A stretch of 64,000 nucleotides of DNA from Hyposmocoma kahamanoa (GCF_003589595.1 NW_020653900.1:5195630-5259629); one strand, 5' to 3'. Numbered from the stretch's first letter, positions 11,341 through 22,752 are shown. Translations and numbers: made by a program. Notes: generated by a model not told the origin, from the letters alone.

Positions 11341-11479
11341 ATATAAATAAAGAAAACAAAATAACTTGAAATATTGTTGACTACGACTTTGTAGCCTTGG
11401 CATAACAAAGTCTCATTTGATCAAACGTCAAAAATGTTTTCATCACAAATATAAGTCATAAAAATAAATGAACTAAATG

Positions 11480-11513
11480 AAACAAAGTATGTGCATATGC
11501 ACATACTTTGTTT
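11480..11513. repeat. perfect 34-bp palindrome
   Basis: AAACAAAGTATGTGCAT is followed immediately by its exact reverse complement, with no loop. A further AACTAA/TTAGTT pair lies outside after a 4-base interruption. Confidence 0.95.
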
Positions 11514-11787
11514 AGTTGTGCATATGTACATATGTATATGTGAAATTATACAACTCTCCAATTTAGGCATAAAAAGTTATCGAGTAATTTCGTTAGCAGA
11601 ATCTTTAAACCTCTCTGCAAAGTTGTCATTTTGCAGATGTTACTTTATTACACCGAGGGCGCGAGTTATTTCCATGACATCATATATTATAAACTTTAGA
11701 ATCAAACAATATAAACATTTTTGCTCCTTCAAAATTTTACGTTGCGTCCTTTCGGAATAAAGGGGAACATTGTAACTTTCTTCCTAT

Positions 11788-11866
11788 GGATTTTTTTGTG
11801 TGTCCAATCTTCGTATTAGTAATTATATCGGGCTAATGGAGCAATTTCACAAAAATAATTGCATAT
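11788..11866 (+). repeat. SINE-E 3' tail fragment
   Basis: CGTATTAGTAATTATATCGG and GGAGCAATTTCACA match the 3' end of SINE-E (compare 51003 and 53928). Confidence 0.5.
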
Positions 11867-11984
11867 TGTGGTGGTCAAACATCGTGACATTCCATAAAAC
11901 TTAAAAATTCGATTTGTAAGATACGTATATTCAAAGACTTTACTATGCTTATACTTAGCACATAAATATCGTTGTATATATAAT

Positions 11985-12062
11985 ATTTGTGAATGTCGAG
12001 AAGCAATACCTCTCGGTAATGTTGGAGGGGAATTTCGTGATGAAACCTGCGTGGCAAAGATT
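11985..12062 (+). repeat. SINE-D fragment
   Basis: AATTTCGTGATGAAACCTGC and nearby bases match the SINE-D body. Confidence 0.5.
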
Positions 12063-12111
12063 CTTGTGTACCTATAAGCTCGAATGTAAACTTTATAGTT
12101 TAACCCACCAG

Positions 12112-12369
12112 AGCAAAGTTACCTGTCTGATGGTTTTATACAGAATATACTTCGGTGAGTGTACCCATGAGCTGACCATCGAACATCCAGACATACGGAG
12201 GCATATCTTCCGTGCTTGGTAGATATTCCCTTCTGGCTTATATTTATTATACGCACAGCCTTCGAATACAATTCCTTACCTGTAGCTATGTTTCCGAAGA
12301 CTTTCCCGAGTATATTTAAGATGCGACTGGTGGACGATCTCGTCCATCGTAGATTTCGTCCCATAGTTT
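12112..12369 (+). pseudogene. LINE reverse-transcriptase ORF, C-terminal remnant
   Basis: One frame reads CLMVLYRIYFGECTHEL. After frame shifts another reads IRTAFEYNSLPVAMFPKTF. These align by eye with the C-terminal tail of the LINE at 46291-46872 (VFYRLYHGECSEELF, then CRTIKLWNQLPAHVFPPLYN). It ends where a family A copy begins. Heavily decayed and not functional. Confidence 0.6.
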
Positions 12370-12870
12370 TAGCAGCATTAGAGCTCCTTGTGAAAGAGTT
12401 CGTCCAAGGAAGTACTGCCACCTTACCTATTTCTGCCACCAAGCAGTAATGTAAGCATTACTGCGTTTCAGTTTGGAAGGGTAAGGGTGCTGGTGAAATG
12501 CAGGAAAATAAACTTGTCTACTTATGTCACAGGGTGTCAACGCTCGCGACACGTCACGGAGCGAGGGGAGGCGCGGGCGCGGGACGGGGAGACCGCCAAG
12601 AGACGCCGAGTAAGATGCGCGTGCTCTCGTTTATGTTAAATCTTCATAAATTCATTTTCTCAGTACTACTTCAAGATTAAACGTTTTTACTATACATTTA
12701 AAGTTTATTTGTACCACTCATCTGATTGGTAACACAGGGTAATGGGCGCAGTGGCAGTGCCCCTAAAGTTTTTGCGAGCTCTGAGTAGCGCTACAACTGT
12801 AGTGGATAGGCGTGCCGCTTACCACCAGGCGCACGGCTAGTTTGTCCAGTCACTTGGTATTATAATAAAA
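12370..12870 (+). repeat. family A copy interrupted by a 197-bp insert
   Basis: The 5' half is 12370-12535 and the 3' half 12733-12870, together making a near full-length copy ending GTCACTTGGTATTATA plus A-rich tail. Confidence 0.75.
12536..12732. mobile_element. 197-bp insertion of unknown type with 8-bp target duplication
   Basis: CACAGGGT occurs on both sides (12528-12535 and 12733-12740) and only once in other family A copies, so it is a target-site duplication. The insert starts with GC-rich sequence (about 12540-12610) and becomes AT-rich. I see no terminal inverted repeat and no A tail. hAT elements make 8-bp duplications, but the lack of inverted ends argues against a simple assignment. 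Confidence 0.65.
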
Positions 12871-12892
12871 GAAGACCCTATCTTTTCCGTTA

Positions 12893-12995
12893 AAAAAGCC
12901 CTTGGAAAACGTATAATTCTCCATACCATATTGGTGGAGTAGACGATTATAGCCTAAACCGTCTCCGTTAGAGAATATTCGTGCGCAGCAAATTT
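12893..12995 (+). repeat. SINE-D 3' fragment
   Basis: Resembles the SINE-D body from the GGAAAACGT phrase to GTGCGCAGCA; divergent. Confidence 0.45.
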
Positions 12996-13132
12996 TGAAG
13001 TACTCTCTATAAAAATAGATTGAATATTATTTCCTCAGCGTGTAGCGAAATTTCAAGGAACTAATTTATTTCACTTCCGTAGTAATCATTAGTGTCATAA
13101 TTTGTACTATCATCATAATAATAGAATAGGTA

Positions 13133-13753
13133 GTCTGTCTTTTTTGAAGACGGAGTAAAATTACATTTGTAGCGTTAACAGTTTCAATGAAATTTTAAAT
13201 GGTTACGTGGTTGTTGTCGATAGTTTTATCGATAGATATTGAAAGAAGATAAAATTTTGCCAAAAATTACTGAATTGTGAATGGTACGACGTTCTAATGA
13301 TTACTAATCGCGATACTGCGTTCTATATTCTTATTTTGACAGTTGACCTACTATTGTTGAGATTAATTTTTATTCATATACATTTTAACAAGAATAGCCG
13401 GTTTTGATTATCTATATTGAATTAAAATGAAAAACTTTAAAATATGACTTCTCTTTGTATTTTTCATAAACATAGTTCTAAATACGTATTATGTATGTAT
13501 AAGTATTTTGTATGTATGTATGAATTTACAAAAATTGACAATTCAAATGAACTTGAGCACAGTAATTGGATGAATAATAAATAGCTTGAGGATGATTCAA
13601 ATGAAACAAGTTTGGATATGTATTCCACAAGCGAGACAAATATTTACTCGATAGTCGATAGAATATTTATCGACTGCTATCACTAGCTGCTCGCAAGCGA
13701 AGAACACTTGCGCAATGAACCGTCATTTTACTCCGTCTTCAAAAAAGGCAGAC
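13133..13753. mobile_element. 621-bp inverted-repeat DNA element
   Basis: 29-bp ends, 13133-13161 and 13725-13753, are inverted copies with a single mismatch (shared core TTTTTTGAAGACGGAGTAAA). Subterminal TCGATAG-type motifs occur in clusters inside both ends (about 13217-13237 and 13648-13680). No open reading frame, so non-autonomous. The target duplication is not clear. Confidence 0.75.
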
Positions 13754-14029
13754 TTTTCGGTGTGTTATGGTATGACGGGTTGATATCCGCGACTCGACGT
13801 CAGGGGGTCTATTTTACGCACAGAATACCTAATAAATAGAGGAAATAAAATAGCAATACGAGGCCATATTTTTTGAAAAACTCGTTAGCGAAAACCGCAA
13901 TATGTCACCGACAGCCTGTGCTACACTAATTTTGTGCTTTTTGCGCTGGAAATCCAGAGGTAAACTTTTCTCTAAGGTATTAAAATTAGTGAAAGAATAA
14001 GCTTACAAGTTAAGCCAAACTTTTTAATA

Positions 14030-14325
14030 TTATACTAAGTGATGAGACATACAAGTCGTGCGCTTTGTGGTAAACGACACGCATGTTCATAACAGTTGTA
14101 GTGCCACTCAGAGCTTTAAATCACAAATATCTGAGGTGCACTGCCTCTGCGCCCATCACCCTGAGACATAAGTTGAAAAGTCTCATGTGCCTGTAATTTC
14201 ACCAGCACCCTTACCATTCAAAACCGGAACGCAGTAATGCTCACATTACTGCTTTACGGCAGAATTAGGTAAGGTGGTAGTACTTCCCTGGACGAACTCT
14301 TTTACAAGGAGCTCTACTGCTACTA
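14030..14325 (-). repeat. family A copy, near full length
   Basis: Starts ATACTAAGTGATGAGAC and ends AGGAGCTCTACTGCTACTAA. Confidence 0.75.
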
Positions 14326-14940
14326 AGTTATTTTGGATTAAGCATAATAATTCGTAAATTCTTATATTAAACGAATAAAAAAATACTTACATAAACTATC
14401 ATTAATAATTCGGCGGCCCCACCGAATAAACGTGTAAAAAAGCTTCTATCGTAACTTTTTTTGCATTTTTGGATTTTTCCCTGTCAACACCCCTTACCTT
14501 TTTCAAATTTATTTTCTAATTAATTTTCTAATTATTCAGTATTTCAATGTTTATGCCACGTAAAATAAAATCAACAATCTCGCACGAATATTGCAAGTAC
14601 GTACTTTGAACTTCGTGGGAATTTTCAAAAATCTTTAAAATTATAATGCATTTTTGTTGTTTTAACATTTACAACCAATTACTAGAATAACCATGTTACT
14701 ATCTTATATTCGCATTGACAAATCTAATGTCCATAGTAAAACTTAGTAATATTGTGTTACATTTTAAAGTAAATATACAACTTTTCCCACGAATAATAGT
14801 ATAAAGACTACAAGCGAACAGCCGCCAAATTAATATTTACTACAATAAAAATTTAAAATACTTTTTTATTAATTTCTAATGAACTATCAATATTTACGAT
14901 TTTCATATTTTAATATATGATATATTTTTTTTTTCTTTTT
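14326..14940. other. AT-rich; possible poly(A) signal
   Basis: No repeat recognised. AATAAA on the minus strand at 14865-14870 lies about 70 bases past the stop of the reading frame at 14941. Confidence 0.4.
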
Positions 14941-15327
14941 TTAAGTCTTAACCACTCCTGTAAAGTTGTAGGTTGTTATGAGCACTATGAGCTGTTTTTC
15001 AATACTACTAAGATAAGAAGGGTTCTTAGGTGACGTCACAAGAATAGGTCTCATTTGGCATTCACTCATGGCGTTTATTTTCAATAACAAAATTCTAACA
15101 TGACATGGGTAACGTTCCAGACACCCTTTCCTAGTCGGATATGGGCGGCAGACGCAGCAGCGACCCTGACAAAAATACTCTAAAACCGCAAGGTAGTCAC
15201 AGTCTACTGGCATGGTCCCAAATATGTCTCTTCTGAAAAGGGTCAATGTCTCTCGATAAATGACGTCACTACGAGCTACATTTACGGTTGCAAAAATGAG
15301 CATCGTGAATATAGAAATGTTACGCAC
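14941..15327 (-). CDS. candidate small secreted cysteine-rich protein or terminal exon
   Basis: The frame at 15327 opens with GTG, not ATG. The first ATG in frame is residue 9, giving about 120 residues starting MLIFATVNVARS, a short hydrophobic stretch that could be part of a signal peptide. Eight cysteines follow, spaced C-x9-C-x3-CC-x1-C-x8-C-x5-C-x14-C. The frame remains open upstream of 15327, so this may be the last exon of a longer gene, though I see no convincing splice acceptor. A poly(A) signal follows at a normal distance, and no window repeat overlaps it. I do not recognise the family. It could be a chance frame in AT-rich DNA, but the even cysteine count and clustering are unusual for chance. 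Confidence 0.35.
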   Translation of the reverse strand: MRNISIFTMLIFATVNVARSDVIYRETLTLFRRDIFGTMPVDCDYLAVLEYFCQGRCCVCRPYPTRKGCLERYPCHVRILLLKINAMSECQMRPILVTSPKNPSYLSSIEKQLIVLITTYNFTGVVKT

Positions 15328-15544
15328 AAAAATGTGAACACGGCAGTCCAGTCGGACACTATAACATGACTTCCAAATTTTGAATACCTGTGACAGTATC
15401 TTCGTGACGTGACGTATCTTCGTACAAAAAATGTCTTATTAGATGCAGTGTTAAATGTAGTAGTTCCTTTACTTTTTGCTGGTTTTTCTCTCTAAATTTA
15501 CATTGGCGAGTTCTATGTTAGTACTACTATTATTATAACAGCTA

Positions 15545-15733
15545 CTATTGTAACTGTTTGACCGAACGGTTACAATGCTGGACTGCGACACAAGGATTCC
15601 AGGTTCGTTCCCAGGCCGGGAGGAATATTTTTATGGCGTACATATTTGTTTCGTGAATTTGGGTGTAATTTGTGGTTGTCTATGTGTGTGTTCAAGGCAC
15701 CCGCGACTCGGGTTTTCCCTAGTGTGCTATGGA
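15545..15733 (+). repeat. SINE-B copy, 3' truncated
   Basis: Head with GACCGAACGGTTACAATGC and a mutated B box (GGTTCGTTCCC). Abuts a family A copy. Confidence 0.7.
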
Positions 15734-15737
15734 TGTA

Positions 15738-15932
15738 GCACTAGAGCTCATTGTGTAAGAGTTCGTCCATGGAGGTACTGCTACTTTACTTATTTCTGCC
15801 GCCGAGTAGTAATGTGACCATTATTGCGTTCCGGTTTTTAAAGGTAAGGGTACTGGTGAAATTGCAGGTGTATGGGATTTGTCATCATCAGGGAGACGAG
15901 CGCAGTGCCAATGTTATTATACCCTTTAATGT
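15738..15932 (+). repeat. family A copy, 3' truncated
   Basis: Begins TAGAGCTCATTGTGTAAG and carries GCCGCCGAGTAGTAATGTG; lost after about 15932. Confidence 0.65.
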
Positions 15933-16796
15933 AGCGATATAGGCATATTATTACCCAACTACATACAGATCACACACTTAGTTTAGCACAATATAAATAC
16001 AACTTTTCCATGTGCTCTCTGTTTACAACAAAGAGTTATCAAACTAATAGAATTACTCGTATAATTGAAAAATCTCATCACTTATTGCGAGTGGTGTAGA
16101 AGCAGCATAGTTTTATAATGGAATCTTTTTCAAATAAAATGGAAGTTACTGTCCCTGGATAAATAATAAATCACCACTTCAGGGACTCAAAGTTAGTTTA
16201 AGCCCTCGCCTTTTGACATATATTGACTTTGACGTTCCAAATATTAGATCGAACCTGTAAAAAGTTTGCTGTCATTCGGGCTGAGTGCTTGTAAAGTAAA
16301 ATTTTTATGACACTATAAATATAGATTACATTTATTGTATTAGTAAATTAAATCAAAACATTAATTTCTCGTACAAAATACGGAATTGTTTTACAATATG
16401 TTCTATAGCGCCATTGTATCTTATAGGCAAAGTTGAAGCCTTTCCAGTCCCAAATCAATTTTTTTTTGCTAGCGGAGATTGTAGGTTTCAACGTCCCTTG
16501 TTTACCCTTTTTTGTGGAAATATATTGTTCTTAATAAAAATATGATTTAGCCCTTAAACACCATTGGTTGGACAAGAACAAGTAAGCTGCAGACGATCGA
16601 TTCTAATCGTCGATGCGAGCAAAACTCGTCGACTTAACTGATAGTATGATTCGTAAAATTTAAGTAAATATGTATCTTTGTAACTTTTACATTGAGGAAA
16701 GGACTTTTTTAATTAAATCACTTAATGTTTGTCTATAATCCCGCTTTTAGGAAAATGAATATCCTTATTATAAAGTGAGGCATAAAAATAATAGAA
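15933..16796. other. no recognised feature
   Basis: Nothing recognised on either strand. Confidence 0.4.
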
Positions 16797-16823
16797 GCAG
16801 TAGAGCTCCTTGTGAAAGAGTGT
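16797..16823 (+). repeat. family A 5'-end fragment
   Basis: GCAGTAGAGCTCCTTGTGAA only, then unrelated sequence. Confidence 0.5.
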
Positions 16824-18704
16824 TTTCTCTGTAATCTGATGTCAATTCTTAAGGAGAAATTTATCAATCTTAAGATAAATAATCTACAGGCTAACGACGG
16901 CCAGCTTCAGATACTGTCTTCAAATTTTTCATCTTACGGATCAGTATTTTACCAGGTTCTCTGTTTTCGCGTTATATAAAAAATGGATATGTTCAAGGTC
17001 ACAGGAAATAGTTCAAAACCAAAGTCTAGGTCTGTACATAATATGAATAGCACCTTTGGTGTAATAATGCCATGTCTGTAAAATAACAACTGCACTGTGT
17101 TATGCATATTTATATGTCTGTGGTCGTCGACAAACTAAACAGGAATTACTAAGGTTAGGACAAGAAAAACCCTAGCGCCCTTACGTGTGTGCCTGTCACC
17201 CTAACCTAACAGGTCCTAGCTCTAACCTTATAAATGTGCTGAATATAGATAAGTACAGAATACCTACGCCGTGAGACCTAAGACGGACGGGGGGAAGAAA
17301 ATAAGGGTGTACTGGGATGGATATTCTCACTGCCGGTCACACAGTCTCACAAGACCGATCTACTGATGGCTAAAGGTGTCTTGGACACGGTGAGAGGATG
17401 CTAACAGGAGATAAATTAAACTCGACTACAGTTGAAAGACTGATTTTGATAATAAATTAATTGCTATATGTACAAATTTACATTTACACACACTATTATA
17501 GAAAATGTCTCTAAAATCGAACTGTAAAATACCGTTGAATTATCTTGCAGCCCGGTTTTCGGTCGTTCGTGTTGTTGAGTTGTGCTGCTGAAGTACTTTC
17601 TGGCAGTCTATTTTTGGGTCGTTCGCCTGCTGAGAGGTAGATAGGCAAATGTTGACTTTATTGGCTTTTAAAAGTTCGCTGATTTCGATTGGGTAGTTAT
17701 TTTATAATTTTTTTAATCTTAATTACTGCTGTGTAGTTACACTAATCGGTGATAATATTAAATAACTTTCTGAGATATAAAATTCTCTGAGACTAGATCG
17801 CTCGGTGTCCAAAGAAGAATTATTTAGGAAAAATTGCTGAAGGCAAATTATATAATTATATTACTTGAACAATGACAATTGAACCTTATGCTGCCTTACG
17901 CATTATATTAAATTTGTTTATATAGCCACCTTTTTCAGTGGTTCAAAACTTTTTTTTAGCTAGAGGATATTGTATCGACTCATTTAAAATAAACGTTAGT
18001 TTTGCATAAACCAATAGTTTAGGAGTAGTAATTTTTATGTAGTTTATTGAAAATTTTCTATTTTAGTCACTAAACCACTCTAGTTTGAAAACTATTATAT
18101 TAAGTTAATTGATATTGGTGTAGAAGTGGTGTGACTATATAGCTAGCATGAAATGAGCCGTTTTTGTGTTTGTTGTTAGATTGCGCCGTCATTTGAGACC
18201 ACCCTGTATTACTTTATCTCCCCATCCATAATCTTACATAAAATAGTATTTAACGATTACACAACTGAACCTTACAACATTTATCAACATTGCTCAAATA
18301 TGTGGTATTACTAATGCAAACAACCGGAGAGATACCTAGATATGCTTTGGTATCTAAGCAAATAATGCATAACCTGTGATGATGCTGACCTACTTCGTCA
18401 TCATCCCGTCATTCTTAGTTTTGTTTGATACGTCGTCACTCCCGTCAAAATTCTTGAAAAGACGTGCTATTAATCACAAATCTTAATTTCCTTATTGTTA
18501 AAGTTCACATTGATTACTATTAAAATTATACAGTTACACTCGTATAGGCCATTTTCAGCCTTCTTTTCCTTTTTTATCATCTCTTACAATAAATCTTGTG
18601 CACCTCGATTAGGCTACAGCCTAGCCTTAGAGAAATGAGAATGGAAAAGGTTGTAACTTTAAACCGATTCCATTCATTCCATCTAGTACGGTTAAGGTTT
18701 TTTT
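16824..18704. other. no recognised feature
   Basis: Longest apparently repeat-poor stretch of the left half. No convincing coding frame. Confidence 0.4.
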
Positions 18705-18832
18705 TTAATGATACCAAGTAGAGAAATAAACAAGTCGTGCGCCTGATGATGATATGCCAGTTGACAATATCCATGTGCCTGCCTTTACCCTTCAAAATAT
18801 CACGGCAGAAATAGGTAAGGCGCTCTACTGCT
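18705..18832 (-). repeat. family A copy with internal deletions
   Basis: Starts GATACCAAGTAGAG, then jumps to CCATGTGCCTG and ends near GTAAGGCGCTCTACTGC. Confidence 0.55.
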
Positions 18833-19907
18833 CAAAAGTGAAGAAAAGAGTACGTTATTACACCCAGATATTGTACGAATAATCAAATAAAACAAAAATA
18901 AATAAGCAAGATAATATTTCGGTGTGGCAATAATGATCTGAAGTGATACCCAGAATATTTGTGAGTAGATATGTGCTCTGTTCCATTTGTCTACCACGAG
19001 AGAGTCTAACGTAGTGAAAACGTATATCTACGAGCGAGATATTCGAAGTGTTTCCCAGTGGAATTGCGAGACGCTAAGGAAAGGCTTGGACCAAATTATT
19101 ACGATCATATAGGTACGAATGGATACGTTAATATAACTAAGCACGTACGTTATTTTAGATAAATCTAAATATAGCCAAATATTTCGGAAAAACAGCCTTC
19201 TGTGATTAATAACGAAACAGAATCAAACAATAACGCAAGGAAAAATAAACCATCGAAACTTTCAGATTTGTCAAGAGACATTTTCATTATCAAAATAAAG
19301 ATGACCTTAGTGGTTCAACAGTTTGCAATGTGAGCGTTGGATCAGGAGGCCCCGGACAAGATTCCCAGCAGGATCAATTTGGGAAATGAACTTTAAGTAT
19401 ACTAAGACTCCTCTAATAATAATAACAACCTTGTTATTATTATTGATATAAAATTCAAACAAAAATTTAAGATATTTTCTTCGATTGACTAGATTAGATC
19501 GCTCTTGTCTCGATCTAGCCCAGTTCGTCTTGAGGTTTAACGTAAGTATTTTTGGTAGCAGTAGCGAAAGGTCATAACACGATTTCTGTTGCTTAAGCAA
19601 TTAATTCTCCAATTCAGTATGGAACAGAAAATTTCTCGCATTACAGCATGTGCGACGTACGTTCTTCAAATATTTCCTTCCCTTTTCAGTAACTCTGGTA
19701 ATCTACAGGGAATAACCGGGAAATAACGCATTAATTGGTGTGATTGTCTGCCACATTTCCTTATTAACATCTCAAATATTTCGCTATAAAAGCATATTTC
19801 AGTATTTTAATATCCGTTTCATCTCACTCGGGATGAAAATTTTCGCTTCAATTAAGTGGTTAGTGATGGTGTAAGTGGATAACTCAAGCAGTAATATCAA
19901 ATTTAGA
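18833..19907. other. no recognised feature
   Basis: Nothing recognised; AT-rich. Confidence 0.4.
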
Positions 19908-19960
19908 AATGGCGCTACGGCAAAAAATGTCGTTAAAAACCAAAAACAAAGATATGTAAT
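19908..19960 (+). repeat. SINE-E 5' fragment
   Basis: ATGGCGCTACGGCAAAAAAT and following bases match the 5' extension of SINE-E at 34203. Confidence 0.45.
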
Positions 19961-20009
19961 TTTTAAGTTTTTTTAATCCTCTTTTCTTTATATTCGAGTT
20001 CCCTTTTTT

Positions 20010-20225
20010 TGTTTTTTTTTTACACTTTCAACATAGCGCCGCGCTAGGGAAACCCTGTGTCGCGGGTGCAATAGACACACACATAAACAACCACAAATTA
20101 CACCTAAACTCACGAGAAAAATAATTGTAGGCCATACAACTATTTCTCCCGGCCCGGGAATCGAACCTGGGACCTCTGCGTGGCAGTCCGGCATGGTAAC
20201 CGTTCGGCCACCGAGGCAGTTCAAA
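20010..20225 (-). repeat. SINE-B copy, full length
   Basis: Forward strand shows the T-rich tail, GTGTCGCGGGTGCAATAG and the head GGGAATCGAACCTGGGACC (B box complement), ending GCCACCGAGGCAGTT. Confidence 0.8.
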
Positions 20226-20319
20226 CTTTTCCTTCACTATTGGTTCGTTCTGTGGCTTATTCAGCGGGATCGAAGAAATTTCTTCTTAGGGTGCATTTAT
20301 TTGACACGAATTTCATCGC

Positions 20320-20372
20320 GCACACCCCGCGCGGCCGCCGCGCGGTCGCCGAGCGCGCTTGGCAAAATGTGT
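20320..20372. other. short CpG-rich patch
   Basis: Runs such as CGCGCGGCCGCCGCGCGG in otherwise AT-rich DNA, just before the duplicated block. It could be part of an exon or repeat; function unknown. Confidence 0.4.
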
Positions 20373-20392
20373 TCCATTTATTTTTACATGTA

Positions 20393-20872
20393 CATTTTGT
20401 TGCCTATTAAATAGAATTCAAATTCGCCATTAATGTACATGAAAGCGTGGTAACTGAGCGGCCGCGCGAAAACTTTCCCGTCGTGTAACTGGGTGCTTAG
20501 TGTTCTATCTTTGTATTAATAATTATAACTAAGATCTGCAACAAGCACATAGAAAATTCCTAAGGTCTGCCAGTTCGTTCCAAAGCTCAGTGAAGAGAGC
20601 GTCAGACTATGCTGAATGTCGTGTGCTGAAGGTGCTGGATAAAATCCAGCCGGATCTAAGGAACCTTTGTATTAATAATTATAATTAAGGAATAATCGTA
20701 TCTGAGGTCGGAGCAAAAATCGGTCACCCCGAGACATAACTTGACACGTCCCTGTAATTTCACCAGCGCCCTTACCCTTCAAAACTGGAACACAGTAATG
20801 TTGACATTACTACTTGGCAGCAGAAATAGGTAAGGTGGCAGTACCTCCCTAGACGAACTCTTTCACTAGGAG
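20393..20872 (+). repeat. segmental duplication, copy 1
   Basis: Nearly identical by eye to 21823-22282. Contains SINE-E sequence (TCAGACTATGCTG, ATCCAGCCGGATC, TTTGTATTAATAATTATAA) joined to part of a reverse family A copy (about 20718-20890). Confidence 0.9.
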
Positions 20873-20890
20873 CCCTACCGCTACTAAATC
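20718..20890 (-). repeat. family A copy, partial
   Basis: Starts within CGGTCACCCCGAGACATAAC and runs to ACTAGGAGCCCTACCGCTAC. Lies in the duplicated block. Confidence 0.65.
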
Positions 20891-20912
20891 GCATATAAAC
20901 ATTTTTTTTTTT

Positions 20913-21035
20913 TCAAAAAAACAACCGCGTCTCTCTCACGTTCCATAGTCACGACTGGCTGCCCCAAAACGTTGGTTTGTTTGAAAAAATAAATATATAC
21001 GTGATTTAGGTCCGACAAAAAATGGTTTCAATTCT
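20913..21035 (+). repeat. Penelope-type arm fragment
   Basis: GCCCCAAAACGTTGGTTTGT and the hairpin side TTTGAAAAAATAAAT, as in the right arm at 61574; divergent. Confidence 0.55.
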
Positions 21036-21098
21036 AATTAAGCAATAAAACTCAATCAATAACGATAAAAGGTTTTTGAACTTGTAACCTTAAAATTA

Positions 21099-21601
21099 TT
21101 CAATTCAATTCAATTCAATTCAATTCATTTATTCATTCGTTATTACATGTACATGATATAGATGTTAATAATAATTTTATGGAATATCTGCAATAAGCCA
21201 AAGTGGCATACGAAGTCAATTGAATAAAAATGTAATGTCAAAATAAAAATAAAAGAAAAATGGATACAATGTCAAAAAACTAATAATAATTAAAAAGTCT
21301 AAAAATATTAATAACTAAATGGTACCCAACTGTCAGCATTTACCTATTCTAAGAAACTGTCATTAAAATATTCTGCTATGCTATAGTAACACTTGTCAAT
21401 TAATAATTGTTTTAATACATGCTTGAATTGCATTCCACTAAGATTTTTTATTGCGTGTGGAATTTTATTAAATATTTTGGGTACCATGTCAACAACGCTA
21501 TTTTTGTATAGGGCCGTTTTACATATATTTCTTCGGACCATATATTTCCTGGTACGAAATAAGTGCGCTTGTGAACTTACTTTTTCTGGAAATTCACTCA
21601 A
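21099..21601 (-). pseudogene. CR1-like LINE 3' end (RT ORF tail)
   Basis: The minus-strand frame 21344-21601 reads SQAHLFRTRKYMVRRNICKT, then YKNSVVDMVPKIFNKIPHAI and YYSIAEYFND. This matches the C-terminal tail of CR1/jockey-group LINE polymerases (TR, KxFNxxP, YYSxxEF). The frame ends at 21344, and about 240 bases of 3' sequence run to a (TTGAA)n tail at 21096-21128. No true start; 5' truncated and surrounded by the duplicated blocks. Confidence 0.65.
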
Positions 21602-21822
21602 GTTCGTCTTAACAAAAATTATAACGTTAAATTAAGCGTACATTAAATTAATGTAGTTAAATTAAAAGTTTAAATTGAACTATCGCAATATCTTCATAAT
21701 TAAGTTTATCCGACGAAATATGCGTTAAAATTTCAGATTTGTAATTTGTTTTGTCAAGAGTGAATTTGCAAGTAATTAAGATTTATCTCATTTATTACGT
21801 CTATTAAAATGTCGCCCGAAAT

Positions 21823-22282
21823 ATTTTGTTGCCTAGTAAATGGAATTCAAATTCGCCATTAATGTACATGAAAGTGTGGTAACTGAGCGGCCGCGCGAAA
21901 ACTTTCCCGTCGTGTAACTGGGTGCTTAGTGTTCTATCTTTGTATTAATAATTATAACTAAGATCTGCAACAAGCACATAGAAAATTCCTAAGGTCTGCC
22001 AGTTCGTTCCAAAGCTCAGTGAAGAGAGCATCAGACTATGCTGAATGTCGTGTGCTGAAGGTGGTGGTTAAAATCCAGCCGGATCCAAGGAACCTTTGTA
22101 TTAATAATTATAATTAAGGAATAATCGTATCTGAGGTCGGAGCAAAAATCGGTCACCCCGAGACATAACTTGACACGTCCCTGTAATTTCACCAGCGCCC
22201 TTACCCTTCAAAACCGGAACACAGTAATGAAGCAGAAATAGGTAAGGTGGCAGTACTTCCCTAGACGAATTCTTTCACTAGG
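21823..22282 (+). repeat. segmental duplication, copy 2
   Basis: Second copy of 20393-20872. It differs by a few substitutions and lacks about 20 bases around 22228. Confidence 0.9.
22150..22282 (-). repeat. family A copy, partial (duplicated block)
   Basis: Same sequence as 20718-20872 with a small internal deletion. Confidence 0.65.
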
Positions 22283-22459
22283 CACTAGAAACTTTTTCAG
22301 GCAGCAAATTTTTCAAATTATAAAAGTAACAAATCATACAAGTGATCCGCAAGTAACGTTAACATATTTAGCATTCTTAATGACGTTAAATTGTACAGAT
22401 TTCTTCAAAATTACATTAACTAGTGACTAAGTGTGGATGCCTTATATTGTTGTTTTTTT

Positions 22460-22752
22460 TTTCATAAGGCATGAGGCGGGACGAACAAGTCGTGCCTTTG
22501 ATGGTAAGCGACACGCCTGTCCATAACAGTTGCAGTACGCTAAGAGCTTTAAATCACAAAGATCTGAGGGACACTGCCCAGCACCCAGGCACATAAGTCG
22601 ATAAATCCTAAGTACCTGTAATTTCACCAGGACCCTTACTCTTCAAAACCAAAGGCAGTAATGCTCACATTACTGCTTGGCGGTAGAAATAGATGAGGTG
22701 GCAGTACTTCTCTGGACGAATTCTTTCAGAAGGAGCTTCTCTGCTACTAAAA
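22460..22752 (-). repeat. family A copy, near full length
   Basis: Starts CATGAGGCGGGACGAACAAG and ends GGAGCTTCTCTGCTACTAAA; T run at left. Confidence 0.75.
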
